Source of the DNA: an uncultured archaeon
GTDB taxonomy: Archaea; Hadarchaeota; Hadarchaeia; Hadarchaeales; Hadarchaeaceae
Length of the DNA stretch: 57,798 nt
Reading direction: 5' to 3'
NCBI GenBank assembly: GCA_937921735.1
Contig: CAKZTQ010000045.1
Span: 1-57,798, forward strand
Made by a program: the position numbers and the translations under genes. A model generated the notes under the pieces. The model was given only the letters and a program-made list of their open reading frames with translations. It made no database searches and was not told the DNA's origin. Positions 16,684 through 25,664 of the stretch are shown here, in pieces. Position 1 is the stretch's first letter. Every line of letters begins with the position of its first letter.

Positions 16684-17520
16684 ATGCAGGTAAGGGACGT
16701 GATGACCAAAGAGGTCAAGTGGGTGGAGGTACCAGGAACCAGAGCGGAAGCTCTAGAGCTGCTCAGGAAATTAGGCGCAAGCGCCGTGCCCGTGGTGAAA
16801 CAGGGCACCGATGAACTAGTTGGCATGGTCACGCTGCGAAAGCTATTCGAACACCCGGATGAGGAACAGCTCGCTATGCTTGTAGACCGCGATGTCCCCA
16901 CCGTTGCCCCAGACGATCCACTCGAGGAGGCCGCGAAACGCCTTTTGACTTCGCACACGAGAAGATTGCCGGTGTTGAAGGACGGCAAACTCGTGGGGAT
17001 AATCACAGTCAGGGATATCGTCTACCGCGCCATCGCTACGATGAACATAGAGAAACCGGCCTCTGATTACATGCGCCCTCATGTCATCGCCGTGTGGGAT
17101 GGCACACCCTTAAAGGCGGCGATAGAGATAATGGCGCTTTCGGGATTCCGGGTTTTGCCGGTAATCGATGAAAACGGGAACTTGGTGGGCATGATCGGCG
17201 ATGCGGACATAGTGAAGATAAGCGATATCGAAACCGAGTCGAAGATGAGTCAGATGGCGGGTCGCACAGAGGGCGATAGCTGGACTTGGGACAGCGAGAA
17301 CCGGATTTACATCACCAAGAGAAAGCTTAAGATTCCCGATAAGCTCGTGCGCGACGTGATGACAAAGGAATTGATCACCATAAGTCGACGGACAACGGTA
17401 AGCAGGTGCGCCGAGTTGATGAAACAACATAAGATTGAACAGACGCCGGTGATTTCCGCGGAAGGCGCATTGCTAGGGATAGTGCGCGATGTTGACCTAC
17501 TCCAGGCGCTGATCACATAG
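16684..17520 (+). CDS. four-CBS-domain protein
   Basis: A 278-aa protein made only of four CBS motifs (starting near residues 1, 63, 129 and 218), each with a VRDVMTKE- or VGMITxRD-like pattern. A linker of about 30 residues separates the third and fourth (MSQMAGRTEGDSWTWDSENRIYITKRKLKIPD). CBS pairs bind adenosyl ligands and regulate partner proteins. Without a fused enzyme domain the target cannot be named. It lies 54 bp before glyS. Confidence 0.85.
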   Translation: MQVRDVMTKEVKWVEVPGTRAEALELLRKLGASAVPVVKQGTDELVGMVTLRKLFEHPDEEQLAMLVDRDVPTVAPDDPLEEAAKRLLTSHTRRLPVLKDGKLVGIITVRDIVYRAIATMNIEKPASDYMRPHVIAVWDGTPLKAAIEIMALSGFRVLPVIDENGNLVGMIGDADIVKISDIETESKMSQMAGRTEGDSWTWDSENRIYITKRKLKIPDKLVRDVMTKELITISRRTTVSRCAELMKQHKIEQTPVISAEGALLGIVRDVDLLQALIT

Positions 17521-17573
17521 CCGTTCAGGAATGTTTTTAGTCTTGAAATCGTTCAAGGAATTGCGGTGGGCCA

Positions 17574-19097
17574 TTGAAGCGAGATAAACATGAAAAGCTT
17601 ATGGACCTCGCTAAGAGGCGCGGTTTCATTTGGCCGTCCTTTGAGCTATATGGAGGTGTCGGTGGTTTCTATGATTTCGGTCCGCTTGGATCGGTGCTGA
17701 AGGAAAAAATAATCCGGAAGTGGCGTGAATATTATGTGATCCGGGAAGGGTTTTTTGAGATAGATTCACCAAGCATCTTGCCAGAGGAAGTCCTCAAGGC
17801 AAGTGGGCACGTCGACCATTTCATAGACCTGATGACCGAGTGTCAGAAGTGCGGAACCCCCTTCAGGGTAGTTGATGTCATAAAGGAGGTCACGGGAGAG
17901 GACATCGAAGGGATGCCAAGAGAGGAAGTTCAAAAGTTCATGGATGAGAAGCACGTGAGGTGCCCGGATTGCGGCGGAGAATTGGGGTCGATTTTTGAAT
18001 TTAACGCGATGTTCCGGACCATGATCGGTCCTGGGACAAAGAGGATTGGCTACCTTCGGCCGGAAACGGCTCAAACGATTTTCATAGACTTCAAAAGACT
18101 TCATCGTTATGCCCGAGGCAAGATACCGTTTGGGATAGTGCAGATAGGCAGGGGCTTTCGAAACGAGATCTCGCCAAGACAGGGGATCATACGCTTAAGG
18201 GAATTTACGATGGCTGAAGCAGAGGTTTTTTTCGACCCTCAGGATCCGCATCATCCTAAGTTCTCAAATGTCGCAGGCAAAAAAATTCGATTGTGGCTTG
18301 CAAGCGACCAAGAAAAAGGCAAGACAGAAACGATGGAGATAAAGGCCGAGCAGGCGGTCAAGAACGGAATCGTGTGCAACGAGTTGATGGCGTACTATAT
18401 AGTTTTAACTAAGCACTTTTTGATCGATCTTGGCATTCCTGAAGGGGCGATCAGGTTTAGACAGCAAACCCCCGGTCAGCGGGCCCACTACTCGTCCGAA
18501 ACATGGGATGCAGAGGTGTTAACCGAGAGGTTCGGTTGGGTTGAGGTGGCTGGGCTAGCCTATCGCACGGATTATGATTTGAGGCGCCATTCCGAGTTCA
18601 GCGGAGAAGATCTCTCGGTCTTTCTACCCGAAGAACGACGCAAAGTGATTTGCCATGTGATAGAGCCATCTTATGGTATAGATCGTACTTTCTATTGTGT
18701 GTTGGAACATTCTTTTGTCCAAGAGGGGAACCGCACGTATCTCAAGCTGAAAAGGGAGTTAGCGCCTATAGAAGCAGGAGTATTCCCGCTTCTAAATCGG
18801 GATGGCTTACCAGAAAAGGCCATAACTGTACTCGAGAGTTTAAGGCTAAAAGGCTTTCACGTCGAATATGATGAGTCAGGCTCAATAGGTAGAAGATACG
18901 CTCGCGCGGATGAGGTCGGCACGCCCTACTGCGTGACGATCGATCATCAAACGCTCGAGGACGATACAGTGACCATCCGAGACCGAGACACTACAGCACA
19001 AGTAAGGGTTAAAATTGAGGAGCTCCCCAAGGCGTTGAACTTACTCCTTCGCGAAGGGGCCGCGCTTCAGGACGTTGGCGTGCCGATGGGTCTTTGA
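17574..19097 (+). CDS. glyS: glycyl-tRNA synthetase (alpha2 type)
   Basis: A 507-aa class II synthetase of the dimeric archaeal/eukaryotic type. Motif 1 region starts RGFIWPSFELYGGVGGFYDFGPLG; a zinc-binding insertion carries CQKCGTPF and CPDCGGEL; motif 2 is in FRNEISPRQGIIRLREFTMAEAE; motif 3 is PSYGIDRTFYCVLEH. The C-terminal anticodon-binding domain ends at GVPMGL. The start is a TTG, with GGTGGG directly upstream; no better start lies nearby. Confidence 0.95.
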   Translation: MKRDKHEKLMDLAKRRGFIWPSFELYGGVGGFYDFGPLGSVLKEKIIRKWREYYVIREGFFEIDSPSILPEEVLKASGHVDHFIDLMTECQKCGTPFRVVDVIKEVTGEDIEGMPREEVQKFMDEKHVRCPDCGGELGSIFEFNAMFRTMIGPGTKRIGYLRPETAQTIFIDFKRLHRYARGKIPFGIVQIGRGFRNEISPRQGIIRLREFTMAEAEVFFDPQDPHHPKFSNVAGKKIRLWLASDQEKGKTETMEIKAEQAVKNGIVCNELMAYYIVLTKHFLIDLGIPEGAIRFRQQTPGQRAHYSSETWDAEVLTERFGWVEVAGLAYRTDYDLRRHSEFSGEDLSVFLPEERRKVICHVIEPSYGIDRTFYCVLEHSFVQEGNRTYLKLKRELAPIEAGVFPLLNRDGLPEKAITVLESLRLKGFHVEYDESGSIGRRYARADEVGTPYCVTIDHQTLEDDTVTIRDRDTTAQVRVKIEELPKALNLLLREGAALQDVGVPMGL

Positions 19098-19105
19098 CCT
19101 TAGAG

Positions 19106-20032
19106 TTACATCATGATGTACCCAACTATAGGCACCGCCACTAACATAGATGCCAGCGTCAAGTAAAAGACCAGCGCCCCGTAATGCTGAACATCCAATT
19201 TAAAATTATGGGCGAGGATCATGTTGAAGATCGCCGGCGGCATGGTGGCTTGGATCATGATGCTTTTTCTTACGGTCTCGCTTGGGTCTAATAGGCTCAT
19301 GAACGCGTACGTCACGAGCGGACATATTACCAACCTGATGAGCCCCACGGTTGTCAAGTCCTGAAGGTGCCTGCGCGGATCTGTTAGTGGCATTTGGTAT
19401 CCTACCAACAGGAGCATCAATACCAGCGATGGGCTAGCGATGTAGTCGAGCACTGCCATCATTTCATCCGGTGGATAAGCTTTGAAGCCAACAAAGAGCA
19501 ACGCAACGATGAGGGCAAATGCGGGCGGGAAGGTTAGCAAACCATCTAAAATCGATCGAACGCTTACGCGCCTTCTGGCGGCTGTAGAAGCCAAGGCCGT
19601 GCCGAAGATGAGATGCAAAATTCCGATGACCATCGCGTAAAAACTAGCTGGGGACAGCCCGCGGGGGCCAACGATGGCATACACAGCGGGTAGGCCGAGG
19701 TGCGTGACGTTCATAAACGAGGCGTTCAACGTTATCGCAACGCTCGCCTCTCGATTTAATCGCCTAATGCTCGTCACCACCGTTGAAATCACAAAGCAGA
19801 AACCCAGACCTAGGAACGCAAGCAATATGGCGCTGCCGTAGTCGTGTATCCTCAAGCTCTGGCTAGTTATCGAGCTGAATATCAAGGCAGGCAACATGGC
19901 CCAAATTACAACCGTATTAATTACTTCGAATACGGGTCGAAAGAACTTTATTCGTCGTGCAGCCATCCCTGCCCCTAGTAGAATCAACATCAGAGCGATT
20001 CGGCTAACGTATCCTTCGAGCATGGCGTTCAA
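19106..20032 (-). CDS. AEC family transporter (auxin efflux carrier-like)
   Basis: A 308-aa membrane protein with ten predicted hydrophobic segments in two repeats of five, the architecture of AEC/PIN-like permeases. NASFMNVTHLGLPAVYAIVG in the first half and ATMPPAIFNMILAHNFKLD in the second are the broken-helix crossover motifs. Bacterial members export or import malate, malonate or amino acids. Substrate is unknown here; it lies 29 bp downstream of the class III aminotransferase gene on the same strand, so an amino or keto acid is plausible. Confidence 0.82.
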   Translation of the reverse strand: MNAMLEGYVSRIALMLILLGAGMAARRIKFFRPVFEVINTVVIWAMLPALIFSSITSQSLRIHDYGSAILLAFLGLGFCFVISTVVTSIRRLNREASVAITLNASFMNVTHLGLPAVYAIVGPRGLSPASFYAMVIGILHLIFGTALASTAARRRVSVRSILDGLLTFPPAFALIVALLFVGFKAYPPDEMMAVLDYIASPSLVLMLLLVGYQMPLTDPRRHLQDLTTVGLIRLVICPLVTYAFMSLLDPSETVRKSIMIQATMPPAIFNMILAHNFKLDVQHYGALVFYLTLASMLVAVPIVGYIMM

Positions 20033-20061
20033 CTTTGGTGTGGTTCGGAGGGCTTAAATGG

Positions 20062-21408
20062 CTATTTGCGCTCGACTTCCTCCAGCGATTCCTCGAAGAT
20101 CTGCAGACCGACGTCAGCTTGTTCCTTAGTTAGGATCAATGGTGGGGCCAACCTAATCGATGATACACCGGCGCCTAAGAGTACTAGCCCCCGCTTAAAC
20201 GCGCTCGTGAGCAACTCGTTTCGCTCCTTCCTCGCTGGTTCCCTCGTTTTCCTGTCCCTTACCAGCTCTATCCCGATCATCAAGCCCTTCCCGCGAACGT
20301 CCCCGATGAGCTCATGCTCGTCCATCATCTCCTTGAATCTATTGAGCATGTAGCTCCCAATCTTGGAAGCGTTGTCCGCCAATCTCTCCGACTTCAACAC
20401 GTCTAACACCGCAAGCGCGGCGGCGCATACCACGGGGTTTCCCCCTAACGTGTTTTCGTGGGCTCCAGGTGCCCAATCCATGATCTCGGCGCGAGCTATC
20501 GCTGCGCCGCATGGCAAGCCTGCAGCGATAGCCTTTGAAAGGGTGATTATATCCGGCTCTATCCCCCAATGTTCGCAGGCAAACCATTTACCGGTGCGGC
20601 AAAAGCCGGTCTGGACTTCATCGGCGACGAAGATTATGTTGTTTTCCTTGCACAGCTTCGTCAGCGCCGGCAAAAATTCATCTGGTGGGACTATGTAGCC
20701 GGCAGCACCTTGGATCGGTTCCACTATCATGCAAGCGGTATCCTCCGGTGGACAAAGTTTCTTGAGCACTATGTCTTCGATGTAGCCAACGCACCATAGC
20801 CCGCAGTCCGGATACTCCTGCTTGAAGGCACAGCGGTAACAATACGCGTAAGGCACGTGGTAGACACCTTGCATCATTCCCTTAAAGTGTCGCCTCGCCT
20901 CCACGCCCGTCGTGGTGAGCTGCAGCGAGCCCATCGTGCGCCCATGGAAGCCGCCTATGAATGCAATGACGTAGTAGTTGCGGGTGTGCCATTGTGCGAT
21001 CTTAAGCGCCGCCTCCACCGCTTCCGTTCCTGAGTTCCCTAGGAACGCTCGCTTCTTGAACTTCCCAGGAGTCACCTCGATCAATCGCTCTATCAGCTCC
21101 ACTTGCGGAAGGGTGTAGAAGTCGCAGCTGTTGATGTGAATCGCATAGTCAAGCTGGCGCTTTATCGCCTCCACCACCTTGGGGTGGCGATGTCCCACAT
21201 TGGTAACGGCGATCCCCGAGCTGAAGTCTAAAAACACGTTTCCGTCTATATCCTTTACCCACACACCTTCCGCCTCTACGCCGACCAACGGGGCGGTTCT
21301 CGTCAGGGAAGGGGAAGTTACCGCATGATCCCGCGTGATGAAGGCCTTGGCTTTTGGCCCGGGCGGGGTGACAACTATTTTAGGTTTTTTTATCTCACCT
21401 ATCGTCAT
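20062..21408 (-). CDS. class III PLP aminotransferase or amino-acid racemase
   Basis: A 448-aa fold type I enzyme related to 4-aminobutyrate and ornithine aminotransferases and to the archaeal amino-acid racemases of the same family. FLGNSGTEAVEAALKIA binds PLP phosphate, FHGRTMGSL is typical, FVADEVQTGFCRTGKWFACEHW has the conserved Asp, and DIITLSKAIAAGLPCGA carries the PLP Lys. An unusual insert near residues 192-206 has Cys in a C-x2-C-x9-C-x3-C arrangement (YCYRCAFKQEYPDCGLWC). Substrate is undetermined. The start ATG has GGAGGTG upstream. Confidence 0.85.
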   Translation of the reverse strand: MTIGEIKKPKIVVTPPGPKAKAFITRDHAVTSPSLTRTAPLVGVEAEGVWVKDIDGNVFLDFSSGIAVTNVGHRHPKVVEAIKRQLDYAIHINSCDFYTLPQVELIERLIEVTPGKFKKRAFLGNSGTEAVEAALKIAQWHTRNYYVIAFIGGFHGRTMGSLQLTTTGVEARRHFKGMMQGVYHVPYAYCYRCAFKQEYPDCGLWCVGYIEDIVLKKLCPPEDTACMIVEPIQGAAGYIVPPDEFLPALTKLCKENNIIFVADEVQTGFCRTGKWFACEHWGIEPDIITLSKAIAAGLPCGAAIARAEIMDWAPGAHENTLGGNPVVCAAALAVLDVLKSERLADNASKIGSYMLNRFKEMMDEHELIGDVRGKGLMIGIELVRDRKTREPARKERNELLTSAFKRGLVLLGAGVSSIRLAPPLILTKEQADVGLQIFEESLEEVERK

Positions 21409-21516
21409 TTCAACACCTCCGAACTTTTTTCAACTTTTTGGCATTTCATCTTGGTCTATTTATCTTTTTACGCAGAGATCCCTCAACCTCCTCCTTCTCC
21501 TCTTTTTCTCCTAAAT

Positions 21517-21558
21517 ATCATATGTTTTTTAGTATATATATACTTAATCGTATATGAT
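21517..21558. promoter_or_regulatory. nested palindromes between the aminotransferase and a winged-helix regulator
   Basis: A perfect 14-bp palindrome AGTATATATATACT (21531-21544) lies between an inverted pair ATCATAT (21517-21523) and ATATGAT (21552-21558). It sits in the A/T-rich 235-bp region between two divergent genes, where both promoters must lie. It could be an operator for one of the neighbouring winged-helix proteins; A/T richness makes some palindromes expected by chance. Confidence 0.4.
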
Positions 21559-21643
21559 TTAAAACGTGCTTTTCAAAATATTTAATTTCATACAAAGTTT
21601 TAAAAAGGTGGATACCTATTGCATTTGAATGGAGGTGGCATTG

Positions 21644-22123
21644 ATGAAAATAGAACTACCAGAAATCTTATTTTTGCAAGAAAAGCCGGTTAAAATTCTT
21701 TTATTACTAAAGGAGGAACAAGAACCGATATATGTTTCCCTAATAGCGAAGGGTGTAGATGGCACATATGCCCATATCCTTCGGGTGTTGTCCAATTTAG
21801 AAAAATGCGGGATGGTCAGATTCGAGAAAAGGGGGCGCGTCAAGCAAGTTAAACTCACCGAACTCGGCACGAAGGCAGCCGAAACCTTGACTAACTTTAT
21901 TGATATCGTAAGAATGTCCGACATCGACGTAAAGATCGAGGAGCTTCGTAGGAAGAAAATAGAGGGGCGAAGGCCAGACGAGATAAATAAGGCGGCAATA
22001 TCAAAGCGCCTAGCGTTTTACGAACGCGAAGTGAAGCGCTTATGGGAAAAGAACTCAGCCTTAAAGCAATGTGCCGAGTTGTTATTGGACAAAATAAAGA
22101 AGATCCTCGAAACCGTTGGCTAG
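21644..22123 (+). CDS. winged-helix transcriptional regulator with C-terminal coiled coil
   Basis: A 159-aa protein. Residues 10-75 form a MarR/ArsR-like winged helix (PVKILLLLKEE... VSLIAKGVDGTYAHILRVLSNLEKCGMVRFEKRGRVKQVKLTELG). The C-terminal half is charged and helical, probably a coiled coil for dimerisation (FYEREVKRLWEKNSALKQCAELLLDKIKKI). ATG chosen with GGAGGTGG 7 bp upstream and TTTTAAAAA about 40 bp upstream; an upstream ATG at 21629 overlaps the expected transcription start. Its stop overlaps the stop of the next, convergent regulator by 4 bp. Target unknown. Confidence 0.8.
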   Translation: MKIELPEILFLQEKPVKILLLLKEEQEPIYVSLIAKGVDGTYAHILRVLSNLEKCGMVRFEKRGRVKQVKLTELGTKAAETLTNFIDIVRMSDIDVKIEELRRKKIEGRRPDEINKAAISKRLAFYEREVKRLWEKNSALKQCAELLLDKIKKILETVG

Positions 22124-22434
22124 AACCTTTCCGGTGCCCTACTTCTGAGATTTCGTACGGGATCGACGAATAGAGTGTCGATGCGCGAATGGAAGCCGTC
22201 CACACTTATATAATAGTGGTATCCATCTCTCGACTTAAACCCCTGGACTAACCGGAAGTGCCTGAGCTTAGTGAGATAATACTCGAACGTCTTTTCGCCG
22301 AGCCCGGTTTCGCGGATTATTTCTTCGCGAGTTAAACTTTCTTTGCCCTGGAAGCACCGCAAAATGCGCAGCACCACGTCTGCCCTTCTCGGCGCCACAA
22401 GCTGTGCAACGTCCTCAAGGGCCGTATTTTTCAC
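22120..22434 (-). CDS. winged-helix DNA-binding protein, 104 aa
   Basis: A small protein with a helix-turn-helix (about residues 22-70: VLRILRCFQGKESLTREEIIRETGLGEKTFEYYLTKLRHFRLVQGF) followed by a beta wing (KSRDGYHYYISVDGFHSRID). GTG start. It is convergent with the 159-aa regulator and they share 4 bp at their stop codons. It diverges from the zinc-ribbon gene over a 263-bp region containing a repeated inverted repeat that it might bind (inference). Confidence 0.7.
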   Translation of the reverse strand: MKNTALEDVAQLVAPRRADVVLRILRCFQGKESLTREEIIRETGLGEKTFEYYLTKLRHFRLVQGFKSRDGYHYYISVDGFHSRIDTLFVDPVRNLRSRAPERF

Positions 22435-22508
22435 CCCCAGCTGAGTTTAGGATGATTCTCGTTATTAAACTTCCTTGAATTTGCGCATTCCAGGGGGATG
22501 TAATCGGC

Positions 22509-22621
22509 GATCCTAAGCCCAACTTAGGGTCTGCCGGTTCCTCGACCTGCGGGTTTTTACCAAAAAAGGGATTTTTATGGGGTTTCCGCTAAAGCTGTCT
22601 AGATCCTAAGCTAAAGTTAGG
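22509..22621. repeat. two copies of a 20-bp imperfect repeat, each a hairpin
   Basis: Copies at 22509-22528 and 22602-22621 match at 17 of 20 positions (both begin GATCCTAAGC and end TTAGG). Each can fold back: CCTAAG/CTTAGG in the first, TCCTAA/TTAGGA in the second. They lie in the 263-bp non-coding gap between a winged-helix gene and a zinc-ribbon gene. Paired operators are the simplest reading. Confidence 0.6.
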
Positions 22622-22697
22622 ACTGGCGCGCTTATTTGTTTTGTAGACCGCAGCCAGACGCTAAGCTTTAAAAGGAAAACGGAGTTGAGGTGAAAAC

Positions 22698-22892
22698 ATG
22701 CCGAAGTGCTCCATTTGCAAGAAGGAATTTCCGGAAGAGAAGCTCATCAGGTGCGGCGAGTGCGGGAAAGCTTACTGCTTGAAATGCGCGGAAGAAGATC
22801 CCACGATAAAGGAACTCGGCGTTTGCCCAGATTGCGAAGAGGTTTATGAAGCGGAAGAGGACTACTGGGGCTGGGGCGAGGAAGAGGAGTAG
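22698..22892 (+). CDS. small double zinc-ribbon protein with acidic tail
   Basis: A 64-aa protein with four CxxC pairs: CSIC (4-7), CGEC (20-23), CLKC (28-31) and CPDC (44-47), enough for two treble-clef or zinc-ribbon sites. The tail is strongly acidic (YEAEEDYWGWGEEEE). GTTGAGGTG precedes the ATG and AGCTTTAAAAGG is a possible TATA box. The function is unknown; such proteins are often protein-protein adaptors. Bases 22893-23074 after it hold the promoter of the next operon. Confidence 0.8.
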   Translation: MPKCSICKKEFPEEKLIRCGECGKAYCLKCAEEDPTIKELGVCPDCEEVYEAEEDYWGWGEEEE

Positions 22893-23014
22893 TAATCACG
22901 GTCTGATGGCATCGAAACTCAAAAGTGGATTTGTTAGCTTAAGTTATGAGACGAAAGTCGAGACAAACTCCTTCAAGAGCCTAGTCAGAGTGGCAAAGTT
23001 GCCTAAAGGCCCCC

Positions 23015-23044
23015 CTTTACAAATGTAAAGAAAATCTTTATATA
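23015..23044 (+). promoter_or_regulatory. operator-like palindrome abutting the TATA box of the LeuA/LeuC/LeuD/IDH operon
   Basis: CTTTACAAATGTAAAG (23015-23030) is a 7-bp inverted repeat with a 2-bp centre. Seven bases later comes TTTATATA (23037-23044), a strong TATA box about 31-38 bp upstream of the ATG at 23075. A protein on the palindrome would touch the BRE/TATA region and so could block or recruit TFB. Confidence 0.6.
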
Positions 23045-23074
23045 TGTATGAATCCCCCATTATGAGACGATAAA

Positions 23075-24388
23075 ATGGATAACACCAATCTAATGGAGCT
23101 TGAGGAAAAAAGGAAAAAATTCGTGGAAAAAATTAGGAGCCTCAGCTCGGCTGATTTTGATTTAGAGCAATGGGAGGGCCTGAGAAAAACCGTCTATCCC
23201 CCCAGCCCCCTCGACATCGACGTCATCATCGACGACACTACGCTGAGGGAAGGATTACAAATGGCGGGGACGGTCACGCCCTTGCCACAAGACGTCGCTA
23301 GGATCGCAGGGATGTTGAGGGATATTGGCGTCGAAAGGCTCGAGGTACTCACGTACACGCGTTCGGATCAGGAGGCCATCAAGCTAATGCACGAAGATGG
23401 ATTGGGGAACATGCTGGCCGCGTGGTGCAGGGCGACGAGGGAAGACGTAGATATGGCCTTAAAACTGGATTTTAAACAGGTGGGCATCTCCCATCCAGTA
23501 TCCTATATACACTTCGAGAAGTGGCCGGAGAGGACCCTCTCTCAACTGGTGGATAGAACGGTGGATACCGTCGCGTATGCAGTGGACCACGGCCTCAAGG
23601 TTTTCGTTCACGGGGAGGACAGCACTAGGGCGGACTGGGACTTTGAGAGAAATTTCATAAATGCCGTAGCGGAGGCCGGAGCTAGCGTCTACAGAATTTG
23701 CGATACCATAGGTTACGGTAGATCGGACCCTAGCGCTCCTCTCCCGTTCGGTATCCCGGCCAAAATTCGACACATCAAGGAGGAAACGAAGATCCCGTAC
23801 GTCGAGATACACGCTCACGACGATTTGGGCAACGCGGTCGAAAACACCATGGCGGCGATCAGGGCTGCCTCCGGTCTCTTCGATAAGGTATACGCCAGCA
23901 CCACCTTCCTCGGAATAGGGGACAGGGCGGGCAATGCCGAAACGGAAAAGGTGATGATGAACTGCTACATGCATCACGGCATCTCCAAGTGGAATCTGAG
24001 CCTCTTCAGGGAATTGGCGCTGTTCATGGCGGCGGCCCTAAGGTATCACCTTCCGGTCAACAAGGCGATCGTGGGGGACGCCGCGTTTGCTCACGAGTCC
24101 GGCGTTCACATCCAGGGGGTCATGGCACTTCCCCTCACCTACGAGCCATTCCCGCCCGAGCTCGTAGGGCAGAGGAGGACGATCGTGATAGGAAAAAGAT
24201 CGGGCAAACACGGCGTGAAGCTCAAGCTGGAGGAGATCATGGGAAAACAAATAGGGGAAGACGACCCAAGGCTGGCGAAACTCGTGGAGATGATCAAGGA
24301 TAAGTTCGTGGACGGAAGTAGGAGGTACCCGATAAAGGAAACGGAATTTAAGGAATATGCGAGGAAGGTCGGTTTCGAAATAAAGTGA
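23075..24388 (+). CDS. LeuA/homocitrate-synthase family enzyme (possibly Re-citrate synthase)
   Basis: A 437-aa HMGL-like acyltransferase that condenses acetyl-CoA with a 2-oxo acid. The barrel starts IDDTTLREGLQMAG (catalytic Arg and metal Asp), and VEIHAHDDLGNAVEN supplies the HxH metal ligands. Homocitrate synthase, isopropylmalate synthase, citramalate synthase and Re-citrate synthase all share this fold, and it lacks the long regulatory domain of most LeuA. Downstream genes encode a hydro-lyase pair and an IDH-type dehydrogenase, so the substrate may be oxaloacetate (inference). First gene of a four-gene operon. Confidence 0.8.
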   Translation: MDNTNLMELEEKRKKFVEKIRSLSSADFDLEQWEGLRKTVYPPSPLDIDVIIDDTTLREGLQMAGTVTPLPQDVARIAGMLRDIGVERLEVLTYTRSDQEAIKLMHEDGLGNMLAAWCRATREDVDMALKLDFKQVGISHPVSYIHFEKWPERTLSQLVDRTVDTVAYAVDHGLKVFVHGEDSTRADWDFERNFINAVAEAGASVYRICDTIGYGRSDPSAPLPFGIPAKIRHIKEETKIPYVEIHAHDDLGNAVENTMAAIRAASGLFDKVYASTTFLGIGDRAGNAETEKVMMNCYMHHGISKWNLSLFRELALFMAAALRYHLPVNKAIVGDAAFAHESGVHIQGVMALPLTYEPFPPELVGQRRTIVIGKRSGKHGVKLKLEEIMGKQIGEDDPRLAKLVEMIKDKFVDGSRRYPIKETEFKEYARKVGFEIK

Positions 24389-24405
24389 AATCGAGTTGAG
24401 GAGAG

Positions 24406-25659
24406 ATGGGCAAAACCATCGTCGAGAAGATACTGAGCAGGGCCTCGGGCCGTGACGTTAATGCCGATGATATCGTGGTGGCCGAGGTGGATGCGGCGAT
24501 GGCGCACGATGGCACCGCTCCGCTTGCGATCGAGGCATTCAGGGAGATGGGCGGAAAAAAGGTTTGGGACCCCAACAGGATCATCCTTGTTATCGACCAC
24601 ATCGCCCCAAGCGCCTCTGAGGGCACTTCCTCTTTACACGTCATGATGAGGGAATTCTCAAGGGAGCAGGGTATAAAGTTATACGATGTGGGCAGCGGTA
24701 TTTGCCATCAGCTCATGCTGGAAGGGAGCCACGTAAGACCAGGCGCGGTCGTGGTAGGGGCGGACTCGCACACTTGCACGTATGGCGCGGTTGGCGCGTT
24801 CTCGACCGGCATAGGGTCGACGGAGATGGCAGCCGTCTTCATCTCCGGTAGACTCTGGTTCAGGGTCCCAAGGACCCTAAAGTTCTATATCGAGGGCAGA
24901 CTGCCCGATTTTGTCACGCCGAAGGACATCATCTTGTACATTTTGGGTAAAGTTGGGGCGGATGGGGCAAATTACAGAGCCATCGAATTTGGAGGGCCGG
25001 TAGTTGAACAGATGGGCGTCAGCGGTAGGATGACCCTGTGCAATATGGTGGTTGAGATGGGGGCAAAGGCGGGCATAGTGGAGCCGGACGAAAAGACCTC
25101 CGCATACTTCAGGGAAGACTTCGGCGTAGAGGTCGGGGCCATGAGGAGCGACGACGACGCGGCGTACGAGGATGTCCTGAAGTTTGACGTGAGCGGTTTG
25201 GAGCCACAAATAGCCTGCCCGAGTTCGGTGGACAACGTCAAACCCATCAGCGAGGTGGAGGGGGTCGAAGTGGACCAGATCTTTCTCGGAAGCTGCACCA
25301 ACGGCAGGCTCGAGGATCTGCGACAGGCGGCTGAGATCCTGAGAGGCGCCGAGGTTAAAGATGGGGTAAGGGTGCTCATCGTCCCGGCCTCTCGGAGGGT
25401 GTACCTACAAGCCCTCAAGGAGGGGCTGATCGAGGTCTTTCTGCGGGCCGGCTGCACGGTCTGCAATCCTGGCTGCGGTCCATGCCCGGGTGGCCATATG
25501 GGGGTTCTGGCCCCTGGCGAGGTCTGCCTCTCGACCTCAAACAGGAACTTCGTGGGGAGGATGGGAAGCACTAAAGCGAAGATCTACCTGGCCTCTCCCT
25601 TGACGGCAGCCGCCTCAGCCATCACAGGGAGGATAACTGATCCACGTGACTTTGGGTGA
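24406..25659 (+). CDS. aconitase-superfamily hydro-lyase, large subunit
   Basis: A 417-aa LeuC/HacA-type protein: [39 protein letters not shown] (the first cluster Cys lies in SHTC), [13 protein letters not shown] and [25 protein letters not shown] supply the three [4Fe-4S] Cys and substrate residues. It isomerises a 2-hydroxy acid with the small subunit encoded next. IPM, homocitrate or citrate are possible substrates. It lies 17 bp after the synthase and overlaps the small-subunit region. Confidence 0.88.
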   Translation: MGKTIVEKILSRASGRDVNADDIVVAEVDAAMAHDGTAPLAIEAFREMGGKKVWDPNRIILVIDHIAPSASEGTSSLHVMMREFSREQGIKLYDVGSGICHQLMLEGSHVRPGAVVVGADSHTCTYGAVGAFSTGIGSTEMAAVFISGRLWFRVPRTLKFYIEGRLPDFVTPKDIILYILGKVGADGANYRAIEFGGPVVEQMGVSGRMTLCNMVVEMGAKAGIVEPDEKTSAYFREDFGVEVGAMRSDDDAAYEDVLKFDVSGLEPQIACPSSVDNVKPISEVEGVEVDQIFLGSCTNGRLEDLRQAAEILRGAEVKDGVRVLIVPASRRVYLQALKEGLIEVFLRAGCTVCNPGCGPCPGGHMGVLAPGEVCLSTSNRNFVGRMGSTKAKIYLASPLTAAASAITGRITDPRDFG

Positions 25660-25664
25660 AAAGG

